Part shown: one piece after another, positions 34,490 through 42,245 of the stretch
Layout of the letters: every line of letters starts with the position of its first letter
Position numbering within the stretch: the first letter of the stretch is position 1
Assembly: GCF_003008425.1 (NCBI RefSeq)
Contig: NZ_PXOQ01000015.1
Coordinates: 271,001-335,000 of the forward strand
DNA: 64,000 bases
Direction of reading: 5' to 3'
From: Aurantibacter aestuarii
GTDB lineage: Bacteria; Bacteroidota; Bacteroidia; Flavobacteriales; Flavobacteriaceae
The notes under the pieces: model-generated
What the model was told of the DNA's origin: nothing
The model's input: only the letters and a program-made list of their open reading frames with translations
Databases searched by the model: none
Translations under genes and position numbers: made by a program

Positions 34490-35887
34490 GTGTTGACTGA
34501 TAAAAAAAACATACATTTTGAGGTTTCAGAACGTAAAATTCTTTTAAGAATATTCGATGTAATCTTAATATGCTTTTCTTTTTTTATAATTAATCAGTTA
34601 TTTGGTTTTTCATATTTTGAATTAGATTCTAATCACATTATAGAAAACCTAGTTTTGTTTTTCTATATCACTCTTTTCGGGACTATTTTTGAGATGTACG
34701 ATTTGCAAAAATCAAGTCGTCTGGAAACCATACTCACTAGTATTATGGTCACCACATCAACCACAGTTTTGTTTTATGTGCTTACACCTTATTACACGCC
34801 ATCCTTACCCGATAACCGTATACAAATCTTATATTTTTTCTTGACTATTTTTGGCACTTTGCTCATCTGGCGCTATGCGTATATCAAGCTCATTTCATCA
34901 CCAAGATTTTATAAGCGAGTACTTTTAGTTGGAGAGATGTCTAATATTAGTAGTATATATAAAACATTGCAATCTGCAGATCCAAATTATGTAATTGTAG
35001 GTTATATAAATTGTGAAAATTCTGCAAATGAGGTTGACTCTGTAAATGATATCTTAGAGTTTAAACCTAATCAATTAATTGAAGTTATTAAAAAAGAAGC
35101 TATCTCAGAGGTCGTTATAGCCACCTATAATTCGGAAGCTATTACATCAAAATTGTACGAGGATTTGTTACTACTTCTTGAGAGCGGATTTCCTATTAAA
35201 GAATATACTCAGGCTTATGAGGATATGATGTTTCGTGTTCCGGTTCAATTTGTAGGTAAAGATTTTTATAAATATTTCCCTTTTAGTAGAAATAATCAAA
35301 ACCGACTTTATTTAGCGAGCAGGAGATTTTTAGATGTATTGATTGCAATTGTGGGGCTATGTTTTTCAGTCATTTTTCTACCTATAGTTTTAATAGGAAA
35401 CCTATTAGCTAACAGAGGTCCAATGCTTTACACGCAATTACGAGTTGGTAAAAATGCTAAGCCATTTAAAATTTATAAGCTAAGATCTATGATTGTTAAT
35501 GCAGAAGAGCATGGTGCAGTCTGGGCTACAAAAAATGATAAACGTGTCACTAAATTTGGTCGTTTTTTAAGAAAATCGAGGTTAGACGAATTACCTCAAT
35601 TTTATAATATACTAAAAGGAGATATGAGTGTTATTGGACCAAGACCAGAACGTCCTAAGTTTGTGAAAGAATTGTCTCATAATATTCCATTTTACCAGAC
35701 CCGACATATTGTGAAACCAGGTTTAACAGGTTGGGCACAAGTAAAATCCCGCTATGGTTCTAGTTTGGATGATAGTCTGGTAAAGCTTCAGTATGATTTG
35801 TATTATATTAAACACCGAAGTTTTTTACTAGATTTAAATATTATTTTTAAAACGCTAAGTACCGTTGTGTTTTATAGAGGACAGTAA
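34490..35887 (+). CDS. Undecaprenyl-phosphate sugar phosphotransferase (WcaJ/WbaP-type initiator)
   Basis: This 465-residue polyisoprenyl-phosphate hexose-1-phosphate transferase has four N-terminal membrane helices, a CoA-binding-like Rossmann domain (about 140-250), a re-entrant helix (LDVLIAIVGLCFSVIFLPIV) and the catalytic C-terminal domain. That domain has KIYKLRSM (about 325-332), KSRLDELPQFYNILKGDMS (about 363-381), IGPRPERPKF and PGLTGWAQV. It starts the lipid-linked repeat by transferring glucose-1-P or galactose-1-P to undecaprenyl phosphate. The frame opens at GTG 34490 followed by TTG 34493, with no ATG nearby, so the start is uncertain by one codon. It is the last gene of the polysaccharide locus. 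Confidence 0.9.
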   Translation: MLTDKKNIHFEVSERKILLRIFDVILICFSFFIINQLFGFSYFELDSNHIIENLVLFFYITLFGTIFEMYDLQKSSRLETILTSIMVTTSTTVLFYVLTPYYTPSLPDNRIQILYFFLTIFGTLLIWRYAYIKLISSPRFYKRVLLVGEMSNISSIYKTLQSADPNYVIVGYINCENSANEVDSVNDILEFKPNQLIEVIKKEAISEVVIATYNSEAITSKLYEDLLLLLESGFPIKEYTQAYEDMMFRVPVQFVGKDFYKYFPFSRNNQNRLYLASRRFLDVLIAIVGLCFSVIFLPIVLIGNLLANRGPMLYTQLRVGKNAKPFKIYKLRSMIVNAEEHGAVWATKNDKRVTKFGRFLRKSRLDELPQFYNILKGDMSVIGPRPERPKFVKELSHNIPFYQTRHIVKPGLTGWAQVKSRYGSSLDDSLVKLQYDLYYIKHRSFLLDLNIIFKTLSTVVFYRGQ

Positions 35888-35889
35888 TT

Positions 35890-35917
35890 AGTCTTCAGTC
35901 TTCAGTTATCAATTATC
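35890..35917 (+). repeat. Degenerate heptanucleotide tandem repeat
   Basis: Four consecutive 7-mers, AGTCTTC, AGTCTTC, AGTTATC and AATTATC, start 3 nt after the stop of the initiating transferase. They mark the downstream edge of the polysaccharide locus, between convergent genes. This is the same kind of 7-nt periodic intergenic sequence as at 14821. No terminator-like hairpin was found in this gap. Confidence 0.7.
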
Positions 35918-35942
35918 ACTAATTAAATATTGATTCGGAAAT

Positions 35943-37127
35943 TTAAGATTTAAGCTGTCTTTTTTTAGAATAGTAGAAAAGGTAAGTGAATCTTGCAAAC
36001 AAAGCTATAATTAAAGGGAAAAGAGAAGGAGCGAAGCGTTGTACACCAACCATCCAATGAAATATCATTAAAACCAGCATAAGTATTAAAAACATCACAT
36101 ATTTTTGAAACTTTAGAGACAAACGGTTTCGGCTTATGCTTATTAAGGCTACTAAATTTAAAGGCATTGCCCATAATAAATTATAGTTATAAGCCGTCAT
36201 GTCGTGATCTGTCCAAAACCATAGCAAGAGTAAAATAACACCTATTAATCCTGTTAAACCAAAGATGATAATATCTAAACTCTTTGTAAGCTTTAATTGT
36301 TTATAGTCATTATAAGTTATAAATAAAATAATTAAACTTAAAATACCTAAAACGGCAAATGGTCCGGTGACGTAAGTTAATAATTGAGTTTCACTATTAT
36401 TTTTAGCTTCGTACAGCACACGAGTATTTGCAACTAAAGGTATGTTATTCGTTTTAGTAGCTTCAGAAAAAAACACTGAAATATACTCTGGTAAAAACAT
36501 ATAGTCATAGGGTTTTGCCTTTTGGTCTATAATAGATCCCAAAGCTAAATCTATCCCAAAACTTCCCCAAGAATTATAATCTAAATTATCCTGTATAAGC
36601 GTTCTAAATGTTTTTTCTTGTAATGACTTAGGTGTGTTGTAGGTTATCTGCTTATTTAAAGCAGTGTTTGTAACATCCCTAATTTTTGTAGCACAATTGT
36701 CAAAAAAGAAATCATACAGGTAAGCTCTGTTTTCGGGATTGTAATTGTTAATAAGGTAGTTGTAAAAAGCCTGTTTTTCTTCAAAGGTTAAGTTTAAAAC
36801 TTGCTCTTTAACAGTTCTGTTATAGTAAGTGTAGGTGTATAAAAACGAGTCGAAATTTGTTTTACCCATAAGGTAGTTTAATTTGCCCTGCGCAAATTTT
36901 AAGTAAAAATTTGGTGTATCGAAATCATATCTACCGTAATCAAAAACAATATCTTCCAATCCGTTTTTAATTCGAAAAGCACTGTGGCCAAAACTATCAT
37001 TTAAATTTTCTCCGGGTCCAATAGTAAGGACACTAATTTGTGCATCGGAACTTAAAGGGGGAAACTGGGCTAAACTTTTTTGTAGAGTAAAAAGAAAAAG
37101 ACCAATAATTAAATAGTAAATTCTCAT
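35943..37127 (-). CDS. DUF4105 membrane protein
   Basis: This 394-residue protein has a signal peptide (about 1-20, ending LAQ), a periplasmic DUF4105 domain and five or so C-terminal membrane helices (from about 252). Family marks are ISVLTIGPGENLNDSFGHSA (31-50), a run with the conserved Ser/Phe-Gly-His, and FFFDNCATKIRD (about 143-154). The Cys and His placements have led to suggestions of a hydrolase-like fold, but no activity is established. It starts one base after the end of the PorV-like gene and is co-transcribed with it. Confidence 0.85.
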   Translation of the reverse strand: MRIYYLIIGLFLFTLQKSLAQFPPLSSDAQISVLTIGPGENLNDSFGHSAFRIKNGLEDIVFDYGRYDFDTPNFYLKFAQGKLNYLMGKTNFDSFLYTYTYYNRTVKEQVLNLTFEEKQAFYNYLINNYNPENRAYLYDFFFDNCATKIRDVTNTALNKQITYNTPKSLQEKTFRTLIQDNLDYNSWGSFGIDLALGSIIDQKAKPYDYMFLPEYISVFFSEATKTNNIPLVANTRVLYEAKNNSETQLLTYVTGPFAVLGILSLIILFITYNDYKQLKLTKSLDIIIFGLTGLIGVILLLLWFWTDHDMTAYNYNLLWAMPLNLVALISISRNRLSLKFQKYVMFLILMLVLMIFHWMVGVQRFAPSLFPLIIALFARFTYLFYYSKKRQLKS

Positions 37128-37128
37128 C

Positions 37129-38199
37129 TTATCTAAATAAACTAAAATCTACTTTTAAAGAAAATACGTTAGAATATAAAGCAATACTCTGGTCTCCAAT
37201 ATCTGTAAAGGCATAATCTACTTCAATACCTTTATATTTAAACCCAACACCTAAACTAGGCTGGAAAGTAGTGGTTTCAGAGTTGTCTAGTTGTCTTTCG
37301 GTTTGAAAATTCCCAACACCAGTTCTTAAGAAAATCATATCTATATAACCAAACTCAAATCCTAAAGCCGGATTTATACTGGCAAAAGAGGTCGAAATAA
37401 TATCATTATTCTGTTCAAAACGAACGTTTAAGTCAAACTCTGCCTCAAGACTGTAATCGTATCTAAACACATATTTTTTACTAACTCCTAACTGTAATTT
37501 TGGAATGGTAATTTCTGAAGTTTCTGGAAGTTCTTGGTTTTGTCCTTCAATAGCATCTTGTATTCTGGCAATTGCTTCATCATTAAAAGACCACGAATTA
37601 AAAGTTGTTGTAATGTCTCGTGCCATAACGCCAAACTTCCAATTATTGTCATTTTCAAACTGAATAGCCGCATCTAATCCAAATCCCCAAGACGAAGCGA
37701 AGTCTCCAATAATACGTCTAATCACTTTAGCATTTACACCATAACGTAAACCTTCAATAGGTAAATTACGGGCATAAGAAAAGGTTAAGCCATAATCGGC
37801 TGTAGAAAATAAATTAATACGGTCGTAATTTACATTTCCCTGGTCGTCAATAAGCTCTGTAGTATCTAGAATGTCATCCACCGCAAAACGAATTAAACTA
37901 ATACCAAAAGCACTGTCGTTATCTAATGGCATTGCAAACGCAGCATAATCGTAGTTTGCAATATTTGCAAAGTAACTACTGTGCATTAATGCAAGCTGCT
38001 TATCTTCCAGTTTGGTAAGCCCAGCAGGATTCCAATATCCAGAATTAACGTCGTTGGTTTTGGCCACAACAGCGTTACTCATGCCTAAAGCGGCTGCATC
38101 TACACCAATATTCATAAATTCATTAGAATATTTACGTGTGGCTTGCGCATTAGCTGTAAAACAGAAAAGTAAACTTAAAATGCAATAAAAAAATTTCAA
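37129..38199 (-). CDS. PorV/PorQ-family outer-membrane beta-barrel protein
   Basis: This protein has about 356 residues. An upstream TTG at 38235 could add 12 residues, but the TTG at 38199 gives a clean signal peptide MKFFYCILSLLFCFTANAQA, so it is preferred. The mature part has the FadL-like PorV/PorQ pattern: NEFMNIGVDAAALGMSNAV, VNSGYWNPAGL and NIANYDYAAFAMPL, then alternating beta strands to a final Phe-rich strand (LKVDFSLFR). PorV and PorQ help the type IX secretion system of Bacteroidota move or attach C-terminal-domain cargo. Which paralogue this is cannot be said. Confidence 0.82.
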   Translation of the reverse strand: MKFFYCILSLLFCFTANAQATRKYSNEFMNIGVDAAALGMSNAVVAKTNDVNSGYWNPAGLTKLEDKQLALMHSSYFANIANYDYAAFAMPLDNDSAFGISLIRFAVDDILDTTELIDDQGNVNYDRINLFSTADYGLTFSYARNLPIEGLRYGVNAKVIRRIIGDFASSWGFGLDAAIQFENDNNWKFGVMARDITTTFNSWSFNDEAIARIQDAIEGQNQELPETSEITIPKLQLGVSKKYVFRYDYSLEAEFDLNVRFEQNNDIISTSFASINPALGFEFGYIDMIFLRTGVGNFQTERQLDNSETTTFQPSLGVGFKYKGIEVDYAFTDIGDQSIALYSNVFSLKVDFSLFR

Positions 38200-38213
38200 T
38201 AGCTTATTTTTTA

Positions 38214-38221
38214 CAAAGATG
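38214..38221 (-). promoter_or_regulatory. Possible -7 box of the PorV/PorQ-like gene
   Basis: On the minus strand CATCTTTG differs from TAnnTTTG at one base and lies 14 nt upstream of the preferred TTG start at 38199. If this is the promoter, the longer reading from 38235 would begin upstream of the transcript, which supports the shorter start. No TTG at the proper -33 spacing was seen. Confidence 0.3.
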
Positions 38222-38298
38222 ATATATTTTTTCAATATAATAAACTTAAAAAGTGAATGTATATTGTACTAGTATGGTATTGGTCGTAATTAGTTTGT

Positions 38299-38306
38299 TA
38301 TTTTTA
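38299..38306 (+). promoter_or_regulatory. Possible -7 box of pssA
   Basis: TATTTTTA differs from TAnnTTTG only in the last base and lies 16 nt upstream of the pssA ATG. A TTG at 38280-38282 is 16 nt further up, slightly short of the usual spacing. It is the plausible promoter of the pssA-terC-GH25 run. Confidence 0.35.
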
Positions 38307-38322
38307 CAAAAAAATCAATTCT

Positions 38323-39069
38323 ATGTCTGTTAAAGCTCATATTCCAAATATCATTACGCTGCTTAATTTATTTTGTGGCAGTATTGCCGTTATTTTTGCT
38401 GTGCAAAGTAATTTTGTATTCGCAGCTATTTTTGTTTTTTTAGGTATATTCTTCGATTTTTTCGATGGATTTTTTGCCAGAAAACTTAATGTATCTTCTG
38501 AAATTGGATTACAGTTAGATTCTCTTGCCGATATGGTGACTAGCGGATTAGTGCCTGGAATTGTCATGTTTAAGTTAATAAGTTTAGCTATAGATGCTCC
38601 TGCTTTTGCCGAAACTACTACCGACTGGAACTCTATGTTTCATTTTAACGGTTTCAAAGTGTCTTTTTTACCTTTATTAGGTTTACTAATTACTTTGGGG
38701 TCTTGCTATCGCTTAGCAAAATTTAATTTAGATATAGAGCAACAATCTTATTTTAAAGGTTTACCAACACCAGCAAATGCGTTGCTTATATTATCGCTTC
38801 CGCTTATTATAGAGTTTCAAAACTCCAACACTATAACTACGATTATTTTAAACCCTTGGTTTTTAATAGGTTTAACTTTTTTTAGTTGCTATATTTTAAA
38901 CTCTAAGGTAAAATTGTTTGCTCTTAAATTTAAAGACTATAGTTTTACAAATAATAAAGTGCGCTATATCTTTTTAATGTTATGTGTGCTTTGTCTAATT
39001 TTGTTGCATTTTGCAGCAATACCTGTAATTATTATATTTTATATTTTATTATCATTAATTTCAAAATAA
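38323..39069 (+). CDS. pssA: CDP-diacylglycerol--serine O-phosphatidyltransferase
   Basis: This 248-residue integral membrane enzyme of the CDP-alcohol phosphatidyltransferase family makes phosphatidylserine, the precursor of phosphatidylethanolamine, at the inner membrane. The signature D48-G-x2-A-R53-x8-G62-x3-D66-x3-D70 is intact (DGFFARKL then GLQLDSLAD). About seven hydrophobic helices follow the family layout, with the motif between the second and third. PNIITLLNLFCGS at the start is typical of PssA rather than PgsA. It is followed by a TerC-family gene after 7 nt. Confidence 0.93.
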   Translation: MSVKAHIPNIITLLNLFCGSIAVIFAVQSNFVFAAIFVFLGIFFDFFDGFFARKLNVSSEIGLQLDSLADMVTSGLVPGIVMFKLISLAIDAPAFAETTTDWNSMFHFNGFKVSFLPLLGLLITLGSCYRLAKFNLDIEQQSYFKGLPTPANALLILSLPLIIEFQNSNTITTIILNPWFLIGLTFFSCYILNSKVKLFALKFKDYSFTNNKVRYIFLMLCVLCLILLHFAAIPVIIIFYILLSLISK

Positions 39070-39076
39070 TTAGTAC

Positions 39077-39874
39077 ATGTTAGAATACGTTTTTACTCTA
39101 TTAATGTTGGTTCTACTCCAAGCGGTATTAGGTTTCGATAATTTGCTTTATATTTCATTAGAATCTAAAAAAGCACCTTTAGAAGACCAAAAACGGGTTA
39201 GGAAAAACGGTATTTTAATAGCCATAGTACTTCGTGTAGTATTGCTTTTTGTGCTAGTATCTGTTATTGGGTATTTCCAAGAGCCATTTAGTTTTTTAAC
39301 CGCAAAGTTTGGAGAAAAATTAGAATTTGCTTTTAACGGACATAGTTTAATTGTCTTATTTGGAGGTGGATTTATACTTTATACCGCTTTAAAAGAAATC
39401 TGGCATATGATTTCGATTCAGGATTTTACAAAAAATAATGAAGATCCAAAACGTATGAAAACTGCAGGAGCTGTTATTACAAGTATTGTTATTATGAATT
39501 TGGTGTTTTCATTTGATTCTATTTTAGCAGCAATAGGCTTAACCAGTGAAATTGAAAACTCTATCATAGCTTTTATTATTATGGCTATTGCTATAGTATG
39601 TAGTGGTTTATTAATGCTCTTTTTAGCCGATAGAATCTCTGTGTTTTTAGCTAAAAACCGTATGTACGAAGTATTAGGACTTTTTATTCTTTTTATTGTA
39701 GGGATTATGCTTATTACTGAAGGCGGACATTTGGCGCATATTAAAATTTTTAAAAATGAAATTGTGCCAATGAGTAAAACTACATTCTATTTTGTTATTG
39801 CTATTCTAGTGATTGTGGATGTGGTTCAAAGTCGTTACCAGAAAAAATTATTAAAAGAGAATAATAAATTATAA
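39077..39874 (+). CDS. TerC-family integral membrane protein
   Basis: This 265-residue protein has seven to eight membrane helices. Two acidic motifs within helices, LGFDNLLYISL (about 18-28) and VFSFDSILAAIGLT (about 142-155), match the conserved Asp-containing repeats of TerC proteins, which are linked to metal homeostasis and manganese export. The GGGFILYTALKEIW segment is also conserved. Family members are widespread and most are unstudied. It is co-oriented between pssA and the GH25 gene with gaps of 7 and 8 nt. Confidence 0.88.
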   Translation: MLEYVFTLLMLVLLQAVLGFDNLLYISLESKKAPLEDQKRVRKNGILIAIVLRVVLLFVLVSVIGYFQEPFSFLTAKFGEKLEFAFNGHSLIVLFGGGFILYTALKEIWHMISIQDFTKNNEDPKRMKTAGAVITSIVIMNLVFSFDSILAAIGLTSEIENSIIAFIIMAIAIVCSGLLMLFLADRISVFLAKNRMYEVLGLFILFIVGIMLITEGGHLAHIKIFKNEIVPMSKTTFYFVIAILVIVDVVQSRYQKKLLKENNKL

Positions 39875-39882
39875 GGTTTTAA

Positions 39883-40635
39883 TTGAAAAGAAAAACGTCA
39901 TCATCTAACAATTTCAATCGGTATTTAATAGCCGTTATTGTGTTTTTAATTGGCTATATCGTGATAGATATTAGTAACAGGTATTATATAACACATTACA
40001 AAAATGCAAATCAGGAAAATTTACATTTGTCAAAATCCGATTATGCATTTGGTATAGACCTATCTCATTATAATGGCATTTTAGATTGGGACGACATTAA
40101 CAACTCCAAACATCCCATAAAATATATCATATTTAGAGCTAGTATGGGTAAAGATGGTACCGATAAGCATTTTAAGAGAAACTGGGAAAATGCCAAGAAG
40201 CATCATTTTATTCGTGGTGCTTACCATTATTACCGTCCAAGTGAAAGCTCTTCGCTTCAATTTGAAAATTTTGCAAGAAACGTTGAATTAAGTCACGGAG
40301 ATGTATTTCCTGTTTTAGATATTGAAGAACAAAGCCCTTACGGAGCTGCCAATTTAAGAGTAGGACTTTTAAACTGGCTTAATTTAGCCGAAGAAAAATA
40401 TGGTGTAAAACCCATAATTTATACAGGTTTGTCTTATTATAATGATTTTTTAAAAGGCTATGTAGACGATTATCCACTTTGGATAGCCTCTTATTCTAAC
40501 AATAGAAAATTAAAAGATATCGACTGGAAATTTCATCAGTTTACAGAAAAAATGGTGATTAATGGAATTGAAACCAATGTAGATGGTAATTATTTTAACG
40601 GTAGTTTGGAAGATTTGTTGAAGGTTTGTAAGTAA
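39883..40635 (+). CDS. Membrane-anchored GH25 lysozyme-like muramidase
   Basis: This 250-residue protein has an N-terminal membrane anchor (about 14-31) and a family 25 glycoside hydrolase barrel. FGIDLSHYNG (56-65) has the first active-site Asp59, and VLDIEEQSP gives Asp146 and Glu148 as the catalytic pair. GAYHYYRP and KPIIYTGLSYY are further family strands. It should cut the MurNAc-GlcNAc bond of peptidoglycan from the periplasmic side. The start codon is TTG at 39883; no ATG is available before the anchor. A terminator-like hairpin lies about 90 nt downstream. Confidence 0.9.
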   Translation: MKRKTSSSNNFNRYLIAVIVFLIGYIVIDISNRYYITHYKNANQENLHLSKSDYAFGIDLSHYNGILDWDDINNSKHPIKYIIFRASMGKDGTDKHFKRNWENAKKHHFIRGAYHYYRPSESSSLQFENFARNVELSHGDVFPVLDIEEQSPYGAANLRVGLLNWLNLAEEKYGVKPIIYTGLSYYNDFLKGYVDDYPLWIASYSNNRKLKDIDWKFHQFTEKMVINGIETNVDGNYFNGSLEDLLKVCK

Positions 40636-40722
40636 GTTTAAATATTTTTTAGAGTTTCTTTTAACGGTCTTGGCTAAGTGTAGTGCGGTAGTAAGGAAAC
40701 TTTTCGTTTCCGTCTGCGCCCG

Positions 40723-40758
40723 AAGCTAAAACTATTGATTTAGCTTTTTCTTTTTTAG
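40723..40758 (+). terminator. Terminator-like hairpin after the GH25 gene
   Basis: An 8-bp perfect stem (AAGCTAAA at 40723-40730 and TTTAGCTT at 40739-40746) with an 8-nt loop is followed by a T-rich run to about 40757. A smaller hairpin (GGAAAC-N5-GTTTCC, 40695-40711) lies just before it. The rest of the 227-nt gap (40636-40862) has no coding potential that I can support. Confidence 0.45.
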
Positions 40759-40862
40759 TCTAAAGCATAACCCAAAAGATTTAGCTACATTATACATATA
40801 CGCAGACCTTCGGATTTTGCCCTAAAGTCCTCATTACGTTTAGGCTTTGTTAGTAATTGTAT

Positions 40863-41387
40863 TTATTCTTTAGGTGTGTATTTCATTAGCCACTCCTTGT
40901 CGTACCAAAACTTATGATCAGTTGGCACAATTTCATTTATCATTTCTATAATTGGGCTTAACTCCTTCTGGTAATAGTTCCGAAGCTGAATTTTTCGCGT
41001 GTTTTCTTGTTTTGTAAAATTAAGTCTTATCTGAACTCCGTCCCGAATTCCAGGACTGGTATAGTCCGTTTTAAGCTCATAGATATTTATTTTTTCTATT
41101 TTCTTAATTGAATCAGCAGGTAGTTTGTCTGTTTTGAATACTGGCTCGGAACTTTTTTTAGGGTTATAGACAAAAAGACTGTCATTTGTAAGTCTGAAAA
41201 TCCGCTCTTCTCCAGTACTATTATACCAATCGAATTCAATAATAAATGGCTTAAATTCAGGCATTCTAAAAGCATGACTTTCTGATTGAGTTTTTTTAGT
41301 TTTTTGTTCCGTCCTTTTGGAGTTTGTTTCTTTACAGGATACAATAAGTACTGTGCAAAATAAGATTTGAAATATTGCTTTATTCAT
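40863..41387 (-). CDS. Small lipoprotein of unknown function
   Basis: This is a 174-residue protein with a type II signal: hydrophobic leader and lipobox LIVSC, with the lipidated Cys at 18. A Lys/Thr/Glu-rich linker follows, then a compact domain of about 130 residues containing EFDWYNSTGEERIF and repeated beta-strand patterns. No family was recognised. It is alone in long intergenic stretches (227 and 181 nt) next to a toxin-antitoxin pair, which suggests an accessory gene brought in at this site. Confidence 0.7.
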   Translation of the reverse strand: MNKAIFQILFCTVLIVSCKETNSKRTEQKTKKTQSESHAFRMPEFKPFIIEFDWYNSTGEERIFRLTNDSLFVYNPKKSSEPVFKTDKLPADSIKKIEKINIYELKTDYTSPGIRDGVQIRLNFTKQENTRKIQLRNYYQKELSPIIEMINEIVPTDHKFWYDKEWLMKYTPKE

Positions 41388-41495
41388 ATGTTTGCCTAAT
41401 ACTTGATATAAAACCGTTTTAATGCTTTATATCGTATTTGTATATGGTTTGTTGCGTTGGCAAGAACTAAGTTAATAAAAAGAAACGAACCAATA

Positions 41496-41517
41496 GGAAA
41501 ATCCGATCGGGTTTTCC
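41496..41517. repeat. 22-nt near-perfect palindrome in intergenic DNA
   Basis: GGAAAA-T-CCGATCGG-G-TTTTCC reads almost identically on both strands; the only non-Watson-Crick position is a T/G pair. It is the centre of a wider imperfect inverted region whose ends are GTTGGCAAGAAC (around 41454) and, on the other strand, GTTGCCTACAAC (around 41562). It lies in the 181-nt gap between the lipoprotein gene and the toxin gene. It is a structural element of unknown role, possibly a recombination site. Confidence 0.7.
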
Positions 41518-41568
41518 GAGTATTCACAGAACGAACAATTAATTATACACGTTGTAGGCAACTGGCTT

Positions 41569-41886
41569 TTATTTTGTCCGTTTTATTTTTGGTGGATTTT
41601 GTCGTGTATCTAAAACGTCAGCAATTTTTATAAATCCGTTTTTCGTATCCACAGAATAAATCAGCTTATAGTTTTTGAATATTAAATATCGATAATGAAT
41701 TTCTCTTTGTTTTAGTAATTCTTCTTCTTGTCCAATTAATGGTGTTTTTATCAACTTTTTTGGTTCGTTGATAATTCCTTTCAGAAGTTTTTTGGCAATT
41801 CTTGTACTGGCTTCTTTTTTGTAATATTCGTAGATTTCGTCAAGTTGAGTTTCAGCAAATTCAGACCAAATAATTTCAAATATCAT
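41569..41886 (-). CDS. RelE/ParE-superfamily toxin
   Basis: This 105-residue basic protein is of the type II toxin kind. It begins FEIIWSEFAETQLDEIYEYY, the standard ParE/RelE opening with helix 1, and has a central beta sheet with REIHYRYLIFKNYKLIYSVD, matching the family's core strands. ADVLDTRQNPPK is the usual C-terminal end. Its ATG overlaps the antitoxin stop by one base. RelE members cut mRNA on ribosomes and ParE members block gyrase; the sequence does not separate them with certainty, but the C-terminal layout is ParE-like. Confidence 0.85.
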   Translation of the reverse strand: MIFEIIWSEFAETQLDEIYEYYKKEASTRIAKKLLKGIINEPKKLIKTPLIGQEEELLKQREIHYRYLIFKNYKLIYSVDTKNGFIKIADVLDTRQNPPKIKRTK

Positions 41887-42119
41887 TATTCGTATTTTGC
41901 TAAAAGTTCAGAATTGTTTTTAAATCGATTGTTTCGGAAATCAGATTCCGATTTGTCAATTCTTTTATTCAGTTCCTCTTGAGTCATGGGTTCAAATATT
42001 CGCTCGTCTGAAGCATTTTTTTCTTTTATTAATATTTTTTCGAGACGTGATACTGCTTCTTCACTTTGAAGTTTTAAAAATTCTTGTACAAATTCTATTT
42101 TTCGAGCTTCTAAATTCAT
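41886..42119 (-). CDS. Antitoxin partner of the RelE/ParE toxin
   Basis: This 77-residue acidic helical protein sits directly upstream of the toxin gene with a TAATG overlap, the normal antitoxin-first order. The N-terminal half (ARKIEFVQEFLKLQSEEAV) is predicted helix; the C-terminal half contains EPMTQEELNKRIDKSE, a segment typical of small antitoxins paired with ParE toxins in Bacteroidota. No ribbon-helix-helix or HTH motif is clear. It should neutralise the toxin and probably represses its own promoter. Confidence 0.8.
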   Translation of the reverse strand: MNLEARKIEFVQEFLKLQSEEAVSRLEKILIKEKNASDERIFEPMTQEELNKRIDKSESDFRNNRFKNNSELLAKYE

Positions 42120-42136
42120 TTTATTCAGCTTTTTAT

Positions 42137-42144
42137 TAAAGATA
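42137..42144 (-). promoter_or_regulatory. Candidate -7 box of the toxin-antitoxin operon
   Basis: The minus strand reads TATCTTTA, one mismatch from TAnnTTTG, 17 nt upstream of the antitoxin ATG. It is the likely autoregulated promoter of the pair; no clear operator palindrome was seen around it. Confidence 0.4.
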
Positions 42145-42245
42145 CAAAATTATCAATTTAATCATCTATTTTTCTTTATTTGACGAATTTCACAGCTTGT
42201 TGCCAACTGATTATAAAAGTAGCTAGATAAATTAGTTTTAAAAAA

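Larger units (their letters stand above)
142..35887 (+). other. Surface polysaccharide (O-antigen, capsule or EPS) biosynthesis locus
   Basis: All genes in this stretch point the same way and most are separated by fewer than 15 nt or overlap by 1, 4, 8, 14, 22 or 47 nt. The content is sugar-nucleotide enzymes, about 17 glycosyltransferases, an O-acylation pair, a Wzy/WaaL-like membrane protein and a terminal phosphoglycosyltransferase. Longer gaps occur only at about 2103-2158, 12719-12784, 14818-14920 and 34411-34489, which probably separate transcription sub-units. No flippase or chain-length/export gene is visible, so the locus is incomplete in this window. Whether the product is LPS O-antigen, capsule or free polysaccharide cannot be decided here. 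Confidence 0.9.

Noticed and set aside
41454..41568. Classical integron attC site
   Set aside because: The ends have GTT and AAC but the RYYYAAC/GTTRRRY boxes do not fit (GTTGTAG has a T at an R position) and no integrase gene is in the window.
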